64,000 nucleotides of DNA from Granulosicoccus sp964594905 (GTDB taxonomy: Bacteria > Pseudomonadota > Gammaproteobacteria > Granulosicoccales > Granulosicoccaceae): assembly GCA_964594905.1 (NCBI GenBank), contig CAZQOI010000002.1, forward strand, positions 57,767-121,766. The letters run 5' to 3'. Below the pieces are notes generated by a model that saw nothing but the letters and a program-made list of their open reading frames with translations, was not told where the DNA came from and searched no databases. The translations under genes were made by a program, and so were the position numbers. Of the stretch, positions 9,102-17,093 are shown piece by piece. Position 1 is the first letter of the stretch, and every line of letters begins with the position of its first letter.

Positions 9102-10837
9102 TAGAGTTCCGCTCCCAATGACAGGTGCACTCGCACAGGGCCCGTATCGTTGTCGCTTATTGGGGTTGCGATATCCACGCGGAATGGACCAACTGGTGAT
9201 TGCCAACGAATGCCAAAGCCAGAGCCAACGCTGTATCCAGTATCAAAATTATTAAATGCGCGTCCTCCATCAACGAAAAAAGCCCCACTCCAGTGATCTC
9301 GGAAACGGTAATTGTATTCAAGATTGACAACTTCTAGATAGCGCCCGCCTATTGCCACTTCCTCCGTGTTACGCGGCGAAACTTCACGAAACGGGAAACC
9401 TCTAATGCTGTTATCGCCACCCGCAAAAAACCGTTGGGTGACGGGAACATCTTCAAGTTTATTAGAAGTGAATGCGCCGTACTGAAATGACGCGATAACA
9501 GTGTGCTTCTCGATGAGTTCACGTAGGTACTTATAGGAACCGATAAGCTTGAGAAAATTGATATCAGACAGGACTCGCTCGCTACCACCTTTGAGTTCGA
9601 AGCTGGTTGCCTGTCCCCAGGTCACAAATGGCGCCCCCTTGGTACGAGTTCTCGAGTAACTGATACCGGGTAGAACTAAGTCGATACGTTCTTTTTCCCC
9701 GCTTGTGGTGGTTGTTTCTCGGTCCCAGCGAATGAACAGTGCTTCTATCCATTGTGAAGCTGTACGGCTGACACGCTGAAAATTCAGAGTGCTTAAAAAA
9801 CTCTCGTTGTCTTGTTCGAATATCTCATTCTTGAGTCCATAGTCGATCCCCCAGTAATTGTATAAAGGCTGATTTTTTCGCGGTATCTGGTAACCAACAC
9901 TAAAAGTTTGGCGTATCTCAGATAAACCGAGTTCCGCTTCAGCTGAGTGTCCATGGCGATTAAAAATCGGACGCTCCCAGGAGAGTCGAGTCCTGAACAG
10001 TGTATCGGTGGAATAGCCAATACCAAGCGCGACTTGATTATCATCCTTGCGCGAGAGTTCTACCGTGAGAGGAACCGCTTTGACTGAGCGTTTATCAAAT
10101 TCTGGTGTAACTCTAACGCTACTGAAGTAACCGCTATTTTGGAGGTTCTGTGTTAGTTCGCCAACGAGCCCGGAACTGTAGGGGTCGCTTTGTTCAAACG
10201 GTACCCAGCGTTTGAGAAATTCATCGCTGAAAGTCTCCTGACTGAAATCGATGTCGCCAAATGTGTAACGATCGCCACTGTCGACAACCAGAGTGATATC
10301 GGCTGTTAACTGTTCACGGCTGACGCGAACTGCATTTTCAACCAGTTTGAAATCGAAATACCCTAGATCCTGCGCCTTGTCGATCAGGATCGACTTTGTC
10401 TGTTCATATTCGTCAGACAGGAACACAGCGTTTTTGCGCAACGGAATACTACCAAGCACCGGCATGAACTGACCGTCTTTGTTGGCTGAGCCGAGTATGG
10501 AGATGTCGAGTACATTGACGCGCACCGGATCGTTTGGCGTGACTTCGACAAGTACTTCGGTGTCGTTGCCGGCTTTGCGTGTTTTTATATCCACGTCCGC
10601 CGCGAAATATCCAAGTGCCCCAAGGGCTATAGCGGCCTGCTCAGGTAGGGCTCTGGTGTAGCGGCGCAACGCACGCTCGTCGTCATCAGCGGGAGGACTT
10701 CCCACCGATAGCCGTATGTTTTCTTCGAGTTCCTCAGGGGCACCGGTAATCACCAGGCGAGTTGCCGCATGGCTGAATGACATTTCCAGCATGCCAATAA
10801 GAACAATGAAAAGCAGCTTGTGCAGTAACTGACTCAC
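9101..10837 (-). CDS. tamA: Outer-membrane Omp85-family assembly protein TamA
   Basis: TamA is an Omp85-family barrel with three POTRA domains that forms the TAM complex with TamB. The GTG at 10837 is chosen because it gives 578 residues (577 in E. coli) and a clean signal peptide (LLHKLLFIVLIGML ending in SFSHA). An ATG at 10978 would add a 47-residue cysteine-containing leader unlike the family. POTRA repeats occupy roughly residues 25-270. The barrel follows, with the Omp85 signature region QRFFAGGDNSIRGFPFREVSP and a C-terminal strand PVRVHLSLGAEL. It is coupled to tamB by a one-base stop/start overlap. Confidence 0.93.
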   Translation of the reverse strand: MSQLLHKLLFIVLIGMLEMSFSHAATRLVITGAPEELEENIRLSVGSPPADDDERALRRYTRALPEQAAIALGALGYFAADVDIKTRKAGNDTEVLVEVTPNDPVRVNVLDISILGSANKDGQFMPVLGSIPLRKNAVFLSDEYEQTKSILIDKAQDLGYFDFKLVENAVRVSREQLTADITLVVDSGDRYTFGDIDFSQETFSDEFLKRWVPFEQSDPYSSGLVGELTQNLQNSGYFSSVRVTPEFDKRSVKAVPLTVELSRKDDNQVALGIGYSTDTLFRTRLSWERPIFNRHGHSAEAELGLSEIRQTFSVGYQIPRKNQPLYNYWGIDYGLKNEIFEQDNESFLSTLNFQRVSRTASQWIEALFIRWDRETTTTSGEKERIDLVLPGISYSRTRTKGAPFVTWGQATSFELKGGSERVLSDINFLKLIGSYKYLRELIEKHTVIASFQYGAFTSNKLEDVPVTQRFFAGGDNSIRGFPFREVSPRNTEEVAIGGRYLEVVNLEYNYRFRDHWSGAFFVDGGRAFNNFDTGYSVGSGFGIRWQSPVGPFRVDIATPISDNDTGPVRVHLSLGAEL

Positions 10838-11105
10838 GTTGACTAGTTTGGGCCCTTGACCGGTTAATACAGCTGCTATTTGGTTACGTGGTGGTTTCTC
10901 GCCATAAAACTGACGCGTCACATCACAACACGCGCAAGCTTCGTGCAATTCGTGGCCTGCACGCGCACTGGTGGTCAATTCATACTACATAATGTGACGT
11001 AAATACCGAATTGACCAGTTGTATCAGTCAGTATCGATTACGTAACTGGAACCTAAAATGCATTCAGGGATCTTAGCCGGCATCCGAACCCCGAGAACCT
11101 GTCCC

Positions 11106-11630
11106 ATGTTGCACGCACGATTTACCCGTTTCGCTGTTCTGACTTCCCTAATTTCATTATGCGTTTTGGGTTCTGCAACAGCTGGAAACCAGGATGAAGT
11201 GTTGTTCGATGGCATGTTGACCACCGAAGGCAAACTGCTGGAGTCTCCTCCATCGCTAACCGATGGGCGCTGGACCTTGGTGATGATTTGGGCGTCGACC
11301 TGCCATATTTGCAAGGAACAGAAAGCCGTTATCTCGGCATTTCATGACAAGCACAAGGATACAGATGCTAAGGCATTTGGCGTAGCGCTTGATGGTCGCT
11401 CTGGGCTGGATGAGGTTAATAAATACCTGAGCAAGCACAAGGCGAGTTTCCCTAATTACGTGTGGGATTTTCCAAGTACGGCTATTACCTACCAGCAGTT
11501 GACCGAAGAGGACTTGCGCGGTACCCCGACGTATCTGCTGTTTGACCCGAAGGGTGAGCTGAAAGGAAACAATCCTGGTCCTATTACGATGAATGCGATC
11601 GAGAAGTTTATCGCACAAAATTCTCAGTAA
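11106..11630 (+). CDS. Periplasmic thioredoxin-fold protein, TlpA/ResA-like
   Basis: A secreted thioredoxin-like protein. From the ATG at 11106 the product is 174 residues with a signal peptide (FAVLTSLISLCVLGSATA). The redox motif CHIC lies at residues 66-69 within MIWASTCHICKEQK. The cis-proline loop is visible as RGTPTYLLFDPKG, followed by the end of a thioredoxin fold. It probably reduces or otherwise exchanges disulfides in the periplasm, as TlpA-family proteins do, but its partner is unknown. An in-frame ATG at 11058 would put a non-hydrophobic stretch before the signal peptide, so it is less likely. It is divergent from tamA and close upstream of truD. Confidence 0.85.
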   Translation: MLHARFTRFAVLTSLISLCVLGSATAGNQDEVLFDGMLTTEGKLLESPPSLTDGRWTLVMIWASTCHICKEQKAVISAFHDKHKDTDAKAFGVALDGRSGLDEVNKYLSKHKASFPNYVWDFPSTAITYQQLTEEDLRGTPTYLLFDPKGELKGNNPGPITMNAIEKFIAQNSQ

Positions 11631-11664
11631 TCATGGGTGCAGGCGTTGTGATGATTCGGCGCTA

Positions 11665-12714
11665 TTGAATACTTCATCGCTCGCGCGCATTCATGGTGAA
11701 CCGCTTTGTCATGCCGCTATTAAAAACACAGCGGCTGATTTTCGTGTTTACGAAGAACTGGATATTGCATTCTCAGGCGATGGCGAACACGTTTGGTTGA
11801 GAATACAGAAAACCGGACTTAACACTGCTGATGTTGTAGCTGTACTGGCAGAGCACTTGTCTGTCAAAGCAGCCGATATCGGCTATTCCGGTATGAAAGA
11901 CAAGCAGGCGGTGACCGAACAATGGTTCAGCGTATGCACACCAGCTGACATTGCTGATAGTGATGTTCTGTCCTCTTTTGGCCCCGAGTTAGTTGTCCTC
12001 GATGTGCAAAGGCACAGCCGCAAGCTCCGTCACAGTACTCACGATGCCAACACATTTTGTATTGTGCTCAGAGACATCGAATGGATAGACGATGCAGACC
12101 AGACAGCGTTTGCTTTACGGGTAGAACAACTGGCTGCAAACGGGTTTGCAAATTACCTTGGTCCACAGCGATTTGGCTTTGGCGGACAGAATCTTAAGCG
12201 TGCTGAAGCCTGGTTCCGACAACCCAAGAAACGCGTCAGTCGTCAGCAGCGTAGCCTGTATCTGTCGGCGGCAAGAAGTGCTTTGTTCAACGCAGTTTGC
12301 GACGCACGAGTCAGGGCAGGCTTGTGGACTTCTGCCATGCCGGGTGAGCCACTCGTGCTTGATGGCAGTCGGAGCTTTTTCGTACCCGATACTATTGATG
12401 GTGAAGTACTTGAACGTATGGCTAAGCACGATGTACATCCATCGGGGCCTTGGTGGGGGCGGGGAGAGTCCTTGGCCAGTGATCAGTGTGCCGAGTTCGA
12501 AGGAACCACACTTGCCGATGCTCGTTGGCAAGGTCTGTGTCAGGGGCTTAGCGGCAATCGACTGGATCAGGATCGCAGAGCACTCAGAGCGATACCAAGG
12601 AATATGTCGTTAAACTGGTTGTCAGATAATGAATGCGAACTTCAGTTTTCGTTAGCGCCTGGAGTATTCGCGACGATGTTGTTGCATGAACTACTGGTTG
12701 AGATCAAATTATAA
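11665..12714 (+). CDS. truD: tRNA pseudouridine(13) synthase TruD
   Basis: TruD isomerises uridine 13 in tRNA-Glu. The catalytic aspartate lies in GMKDKQAVTEQW; further family motifs are ANGFANYLGPQRFG and, near the end, FSLAPGVFATMLLHELL. I chose the TTG at 11665 because it gives 349 residues, the E. coli length, and aligns the N-terminal ARIHGEP segment with the E. coli YLHGKP segment. The alternative ATG at 11593 overlaps the preceding thioredoxin gene by 38 bases and adds 24 unrelated residues. Neither start has a strong ribosome binding site, so the start is uncertain while the identity is firm. Confidence 0.9.
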   Translation: MNTSSLARIHGEPLCHAAIKNTAADFRVYEELDIAFSGDGEHVWLRIQKTGLNTADVVAVLAEHLSVKAADIGYSGMKDKQAVTEQWFSVCTPADIADSDVLSSFGPELVVLDVQRHSRKLRHSTHDANTFCIVLRDIEWIDDADQTAFALRVEQLAANGFANYLGPQRFGFGGQNLKRAEAWFRQPKKRVSRQQRSLYLSAARSALFNAVCDARVRAGLWTSAMPGEPLVLDGSRSFFVPDTIDGEVLERMAKHDVHPSGPWWGRGESLASDQCAEFEGTTLADARWQGLCQGLSGNRLDQDRRALRAIPRNMSLNWLSDNECELQFSLAPGVFATMLLHELLVEIKL

Positions 12715-12771
12715 GGTTTGTCGCATTTGCACCTAATGCTTGTACCAAGTCGTTGCGACCACTCCTTGAGT

Positions 12772-13299
12772 CTACTCGTTGAGTCTGGGCATCAGCATCA
12801 CGAGGTTACAGGGGCGGGTGCGATTGTCGAGTTGCTCCGAGATCAGTTTATCCCAAGCCATCTGGCAGGCACTACTGGAGCCCGGCAGAACGAACACAAA
12901 GGTTGCATTGGCCACACCAGCGGTCGCTCGTGATTGAAGGGTTGAGGTCTTTATGTCCTCGTAGGATAGAACCCGGAACATTTCACCAAACCCTGTAATT
13001 TCCTTGTCGAGTAGAGGCTTTATGGCTTCAGGCGTGCCGTCTCGGCCGGTGATGCCGGTGCCACCGGTAGTCAATACTGCATCAACGCTGGAATCGTTTA
13101 TCCATCGCGATAAGACTTCACGTATCTGATATTTATCATCACGCACGATCGCTTTCTCAGCCAAGGTGTGGCCAACTTCAGTCAGTGCTGTTACCAGACG
13201 TTTGCCGGAGATATCCTCAGCTTCACCCCGGGTGTCGGAAATGGTTAGAACTGCGATATTGAGCGATTTGAATTCAGGTTCTGATTGTTCGTTTGTCAT
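12772..13299 (-). CDS. moaB: Molybdenum cofactor biosynthesis protein MoaB
   Basis: MoaB belongs to the MoaB/MogA family, which adenylates molybdopterin during molybdenum cofactor synthesis; in E. coli the exact role of MoaB is less clear. The ATG at 13299 gives 175 residues (170 in E. coli). Family motifs are AVLTISDTRGEAEDISG near the start, VLTTGGTGITGRDGTPEAI near residue 80 and VFVLPGSSSACQMAWDKLI near the end. A longer in-frame start at 13419 would lie inside rluB and is rejected. No other molybdopterin gene is in the window. It is convergent with truD and divergent from rluB across 11 bases. Confidence 0.92.
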   Translation of the reverse strand: MTNEQSEPEFKSLNIAVLTISDTRGEAEDISGKRLVTALTEVGHTLAEKAIVRDDKYQIREVLSRWINDSSVDAVLTTGGTGITGRDGTPEAIKPLLDKEITGFGEMFRVLSYEDIKTSTLQSRATAGVANATFVFVLPGSSSACQMAWDKLISEQLDNRTRPCNLVMLMPRLNE

Positions 13300-13310
13300 A
13301 GAATGGCAGT

Positions 13311-14132
13311 ATGGCAGAGCGTCTACAGAAAATACTCGCGAATACAGGTCTTGGCTCGCGTCGAGAGCTTGAATCGTGGATAAAAGCCGGTGAAATTCGT
13401 CTGAACGGCAAAACAGCACAGCTTGGCGATCGTGCCACGCTGGATGATGACTTGGTCGTGCGCGGACTCAATTATACCGTCGTCACCGATGATCAGGACA
13501 CTCGCCGCGTTCTGCTATATCACAAGCCGCTAGGTGAAGTCACCAGTCGCGACGATCCTGTGCATCGAAAAACCGTGTTCGACAATTTGCCACGTTTGCA
13601 TCATGGTCGCTGGATTGCCGTCGGAAGGCTTGATATCAACACCTTGGGTCTGTTACTGCTGACCAATGATGGCGAATTAGCCAATACCCTGATGCACCCA
13701 TCTTCAAATCTGGAACGCCACTACGCCGTTCGCGTTAATGGCCGCGTCGGTCCTGAGGTCATCGAGAGACTACGCAATGGTGTTGAACTTGATGATGGAC
13801 CAGCGCGCTTTGAGAAACTGACCGCGGAGGCAGAGACCGATGGCAGCAATCAATGGTTTCGCGTTACCTTGAAAGAAGGGCGCAACCGAATGGTTCGAAG
13901 ACTCTGGGAATCGCAAGAGCTGACAGTCAGTCGTCTGATTCGCACCCGATATGGGCCGGTTTCTCTGCCTCGCTGGTTGGCGCGTGGCAAACTTCACGAA
14001 ATGACACCGGGCGATGCGTCCTCCTTGGCTAAAGCCGTGGGTATGCAAGCGGATCCGTCTGTAAAGCTTCGCGTTGTTCCAGTGCATCCGCGGCAAAAAC
14101 GCCGTGCGCAAAAGCAACGCCGCCGTCGCTAG
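13311..14132 (+). CDS. rluB: 23S rRNA pseudouridine(2605) synthase RluB
   Basis: RluB makes pseudouridine 2605 in 23S rRNA. An N-terminal S4 RNA-binding domain (residues 3-50, RLQKILANTGLGSRRELESW) precedes the RsuA-type catalytic domain, whose catalytic aspartate is D108 in GRLDINTLGLLLLTNDGELA. The motif KEGRNRMVRRLWES is also typical. The C-terminus is a strongly basic tail (KRRAQKQRRRR). The closest alternatives are other RsuA-family enzymes (RluE, RluF), but the 273-residue length and basic tail favour RluB. The ATG at 13311 lies only 11 bases from the divergent moaB start. Confidence 0.88.
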   Translation: MAERLQKILANTGLGSRRELESWIKAGEIRLNGKTAQLGDRATLDDDLVVRGLNYTVVTDDQDTRRVLLYHKPLGEVTSRDDPVHRKTVFDNLPRLHHGRWIAVGRLDINTLGLLLLTNDGELANTLMHPSSNLERHYAVRVNGRVGPEVIERLRNGVELDDGPARFEKLTAEAETDGSNQWFRVTLKEGRNRMVRRLWESQELTVSRLIRTRYGPVSLPRWLARGKLHEMTPGDASSLAKAVGMQADPSVKLRVVPVHPRQKRRAQKQRRRR

Positions 14133-14149
14133 TCACGTAAACTATTCCT

Positions 14150-14482
14150 ATGACTGATGAACATCTCTATCGCATTCGCTTTGTTAACCAGGATAAGGTT
14201 TACGAAATCTATGCGCGTTCTGTCTATCAGGGCGATCTGTACGGTTTTGTGGTGATTGAGGAATTGGTTTTCGATACACAAAAAACAGTTGTTGTGGACC
14301 CAGGCGAAGAAAAACTAAAAGCTGAGTTTGATGGGGTTCAGCAGACCATTATCCCGATGCACTCGGTATTGCGAATCGATGCGGTCGAAAAGCGTGGAAC
14401 GCCAAAAATTGCCGATATTGAAGGCAATGTGGCTCAGTTTCCTTCACCGATCTACACACCAGGTAGAACGACAGAAACCTGA
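14150..14482 (+). CDS. DUF1820 family protein
   Basis: A 110-residue protein of the uncharacterised DUF1820 family, found widely in gammaproteobacteria. The conserved pattern is visible: YRIRFVNQDKVYEIYARSV at the start, GFVVIEELVFD in the middle and IPMHSVLRIDAVEKRGTPKI near the end. No signal peptide, membrane span or catalytic motif is seen, so it is probably a small soluble cytoplasmic protein. It follows rluB after 17 bases and probably shares its transcript. The function is unknown. Confidence 0.8.
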   Translation: MTDEHLYRIRFVNQDKVYEIYARSVYQGDLYGFVVIEELVFDTQKTVVVDPGEEKLKAEFDGVQQTIIPMHSVLRIDAVEKRGTPKIADIEGNVAQFPSPIYTPGRTTET

Positions 14483-14507
14483 GCCGCACCGCTGAGAGCT
14501 AACACGC

Positions 14508-14513
14508 TACAAT
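14508..14513 (+). promoter_or_regulatory. Possible -10 element of the tRNA-Ser promoter
   Basis: TACAAT lies eight bases before the tRNA-Ser gene. No convincing -35 hexamer is seen 16-18 bases upstream, so this is only a suggestion. Confidence 0.35.
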
Positions 14514-14521
14514 ACAGGTAC

Positions 14522-14613
14522 GGAGAGGTGGCCGAGTGGTCGAAGGCGCCAGCCTGGAAAGTTGGTATACGGGGTAACTCGTATCGAGGGTTCGAATCCC
14601 TCTCTCTCCGCCA
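14522..14613 (+). tRNA. tRNA-Ser, anticodon GGA
   Basis: A 92-base class II tRNA with encoded CCA. The acceptor stem GGAGAGG pairs with TCTCTCC (last pair G-T). The D arm reads GGCCGAGTGGTCGAAGGC. The anticodon stem CCAGC/GTTGG encloses the loop CTGGAAA with anticodon GGA, reading UCC and UCU. A long variable arm (TATACGGGGTAACTCGTATC) is diagnostic of serine tRNAs, and the T arm contains GGTTCGAATCC. It sits between the DUF1820 gene and the GST gene on the same strand. Confidence 0.97.
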
Positions 14614-14660
14614 ATTCTCCGCGAGCCCGGATAGGCACTCCACATGCTTAAGTCGTTGAC

Positions 14661-15284
14661 ATGAAATACACATTGCATTGTTTTGCCCAGAGCGGCAACG
14701 CCTACAAAGCGGCACTGATGCTGAATCTTTGTGGTGCTGATTGGGAACCTAAACACGTTGATTTTTTTAACGGTGGTACCAAAACACCTGAGTATCTCGA
14801 ACTCAATGAAATGGGTGAGGTTCCGGTACTCGAAGCCAAGGATCTGAAGCTCAGCCAGACTGGCGTTATTCTCGATTATCTGGCCGATACCTTTGAGTTG
14901 TTCGATGCCGGTAGTGTTCCTGAGCATCGCGAAGTTTTGCGTTGGATCCTGTTTGACAATCACAAGCTCACCAGCAACTTTGCGACCCTTCGTTTTCTTT
15001 TGCAATTTGCCAAGCAAGAAGAAAATGATGTCACAAAATTTCTTCGTCAACGTACCAAGGCAGCATTAGCCGTATTGGAGCGACGATTAACAGATGCCCC
15101 TTTCGTTGTCGGTGAACGATGTACGATCGCTGATGTCTCTTTGTGTGGGTATCTTTATTGGCCTGAAGACGTGGGCTTGGATTGGGCAGACTACCCGGCC
15201 ATAGCTGCATGGCTGGAAAGTATCAAAGCCTTGCCGGGCTGGGTGCATCCGTATGAGTTGATGCCGGGACACCCACTCGACTGA
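14661..15284 (+). CDS. Glutathione S-transferase family protein
   Basis: A 207-residue cytosolic-type GST. The N-terminal thioredoxin-fold domain (about residues 1-80) contains FAQSGNAYKAALML at the active-site helix, where the serine may be catalytic, then the cis-proline and glutathione-binding loop GEVPVLEAKDLKLSQTGVIL. The C-terminal helical domain includes PFVVGERCTIADVSLCGYLYW, the usual N-capping box region. The substrate is not predictable. It stands alone after tRNA-Ser, with no RNA or peptide gene in the 100 bases that follow. Confidence 0.88.
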   Translation: MKYTLHCFAQSGNAYKAALMLNLCGADWEPKHVDFFNGGTKTPEYLELNEMGEVPVLEAKDLKLSQTGVILDYLADTFELFDAGSVPEHREVLRWILFDNHKLTSNFATLRFLLQFAKQEENDVTKFLRQRTKAALAVLERRLTDAPFVVGERCTIADVSLCGYLYWPEDVGLDWADYPAIAAWLESIKALPGWVHPYELMPGHPLD

Positions 15285-15387
15285 TTTAGCCGGATTACCT
15301 GATCGAAACGTGGCTGGATGATTAGCTACGTCACACAACGTCTGTGCCACGCTATGGCTGGACGAGAGGTCAGCCGATATAAATATT

Positions 15388-17004
15388 GTGATAAATCTAG
15401 CATCTTGTATTGTTGGTAGAAACCTTCGTGCTTTAGTAGCGTTGATTGTTCTCGCGCAGCTGATGCTGTCTGCCGGGGCTGCCTCTGCGGACGACACCGA
15501 CATCGGGTCTGCGAACGGAATCAATGCAATTGTTGATGTCACGCAACGAATCATCGGTGGTCGCCCGGCCACAACTTCCGAATGGCCCTCCGTCGTAGCC
15601 TTGGTTAGTCCAGGAAACTTTGCCGCAATTGATCGGCAGTTTTGTGGCGGGACAGTTGTCGCCAGTCGATGGGTAATGACTGCTGCTCACTGTATTCATA
15701 ATTCGTTTAACAATGTCATCAGCAACACCAGTGTTCGCGTTATTGAGGGTGTTAGCGACTTGCGGTTTGAACCCATCTCGCAGGAGCATGTTGTGGTTAA
15801 TATTTTTTCGCATCCCTTATACGATCACTCTGTACCGGCATCCTATAACGACATCGCCTTGCTGGAACTAGCAACCGAACTGGATGCGCCCCCGGTAAAT
15901 CTATTTGTTGGCGACAGTGAAACGCTAGTTGGTCAGAACGGGTGGATTGCCGGTTGGGGGGCTACCTCATTTGCCAGTGAAGCGACAGCGGTTTATCCGG
16001 ATGATTTGCGTGTTGCCAGTGTCCCTTTCGTGTCAAGAGATGTGTGTAATGCGCCAGCATCCTACGATGGGTATATCGTTGGTTTTCTAACGTGTGCAGG
16101 TTTTCAATCGGGTGGAGTTGACACGTGTGTTGGTGACAGCGGTGGACCATTGTTTGGCGAGATCGATGGCGTCATACAACAGGTTGGTATCACCAGTTTT
16201 GGTCAAGGGTGTGCAGAACCGAATTTCTTTGGTATCTATACCCATATCCCTTCGTTCATCCCGTGGTTGGCAGATTTTATTACGGTGCCGGATCAACCGA
16301 ATCCACCAATGGGCGTTAATATACCGCGGGCCAACAATCAGCAATTTGTTGAATCGTCTTCCGGGGCTTCAATTGCCAGCTTGTTTTTGCTTGCCTTTGT
16401 GTTGATCAAGAGCCTATTCCTATCGGCTTGCGTCAGCAGTAATGCGTCATCGCAAGCACCTGAAAATGGCGTTGATGCAAAGTCCAAGGTGATTACCGAG
16501 GTGAAATCAATGACGTTGGAGAACCAAAGTAGCTTGCGTCCCGGTGTGCTTATCGGCGCAAGTGACGTTCGTATTGGACAGTCGCGTGAGGATGTAATGA
16601 AGGCGATGCAATTAGCTAACCTTGATAACTTTGATTGCCAAGGCGAGCGGGTGGCGATGATAGGTTCTAAACGGGCGTTCCTGCAAGAGCGATGCACTCG
16701 TACGCTATCGCCTGCTGAGTTAGAGTCCCTGCAAGCAAGCGCGCCAGCGGACAGCACAGACAAAAGCGTTATGCAGCTTCCAGCAATGAATGCCTCATCA
16801 GTTACCGTGTTTTTTATTGATCAGCAGTTGGTGCGTTTGGACGTTGACGTCAACGCTGATGATACTGCGTCGATTCTGGACGCTCACTATGAACGACGCG
16901 ATGAAAATTGGGCGCAGGGTCCTGATCAGGTGAGATTACAGGTCGACTCGGTACAGCTGATCGATTTTGAACTGGCGTCAAGAATCCCAAAACTGTTCGA
17001 ATAG
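15388..17004 (+). CDS. Secreted trypsin-like serine protease fused to a lipoprotein-like domain
   Basis: This 538-residue protein starts at a GTG and has a signal peptide (ALVALIVLAQLMLSAGAASA). An S1 protease domain follows, with an activation site R-IIGG near residue 53. The catalytic residues are H101 (TAAHC), D155 (YNDIALLEL) and S251 (GDSGGPLF). An aspartate six residues before the serine indicates trypsin-like cleavage after Arg or Lys. Near residues 327-345 is a hydrophobic segment (GASIASLFLLAFVLI) like the GlyGly-CTERM tail of the next gene. Instead of ending in arginines it runs into KSLFLSACVSS, which resembles a lipobox, and about 190 further residues of unknown family. A gene fusion or lost stop codon is likely. 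Confidence 0.82.
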   Translation: MINLASCIVGRNLRALVALIVLAQLMLSAGAASADDTDIGSANGINAIVDVTQRIIGGRPATTSEWPSVVALVSPGNFAAIDRQFCGGTVVASRWVMTAAHCIHNSFNNVISNTSVRVIEGVSDLRFEPISQEHVVVNIFSHPLYDHSVPASYNDIALLELATELDAPPVNLFVGDSETLVGQNGWIAGWGATSFASEATAVYPDDLRVASVPFVSRDVCNAPASYDGYIVGFLTCAGFQSGGVDTCVGDSGGPLFGEIDGVIQQVGITSFGQGCAEPNFFGIYTHIPSFIPWLADFITVPDQPNPPMGVNIPRANNQQFVESSSGASIASLFLLAFVLIKSLFLSACVSSNASSQAPENGVDAKSKVITEVKSMTLENQSSLRPGVLIGASDVRIGQSREDVMKAMQLANLDNFDCQGERVAMIGSKRAFLQERCTRTLSPAELESLQASAPADSTDKSVMQLPAMNASSVTVFFIDQQLVRLDVDVNADDTASILDAHYERRDENWAQGPDQVRLQVDSVQLIDFELASRIPKLFE

Positions 17005-17093
17005 TATTGTTGGTTCACGTTCGTACCGCGTGTGAATATGGCAATCTGTCGAAAAGGCGCGTAATCGCCCACCTAGGATGGACTCAACTTAAT

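Noticed and set aside
8433..9255. Long plus-strand open frames antisense to tamB
   Set aside because: They follow from base composition of tamB; no family resemblance or start signals.
10838..10978. Longer TamA N-terminus from the ATG at 10978
   Set aside because: It would put 47 polar, cysteine-containing residues before the signal peptide and exceed the family length.
14522..14660. tRNA-Ser as an attachment site for an integrated element
   Set aside because: No integrase, no direct repeat of the tRNA 3' end and only a normal GST gene downstream.
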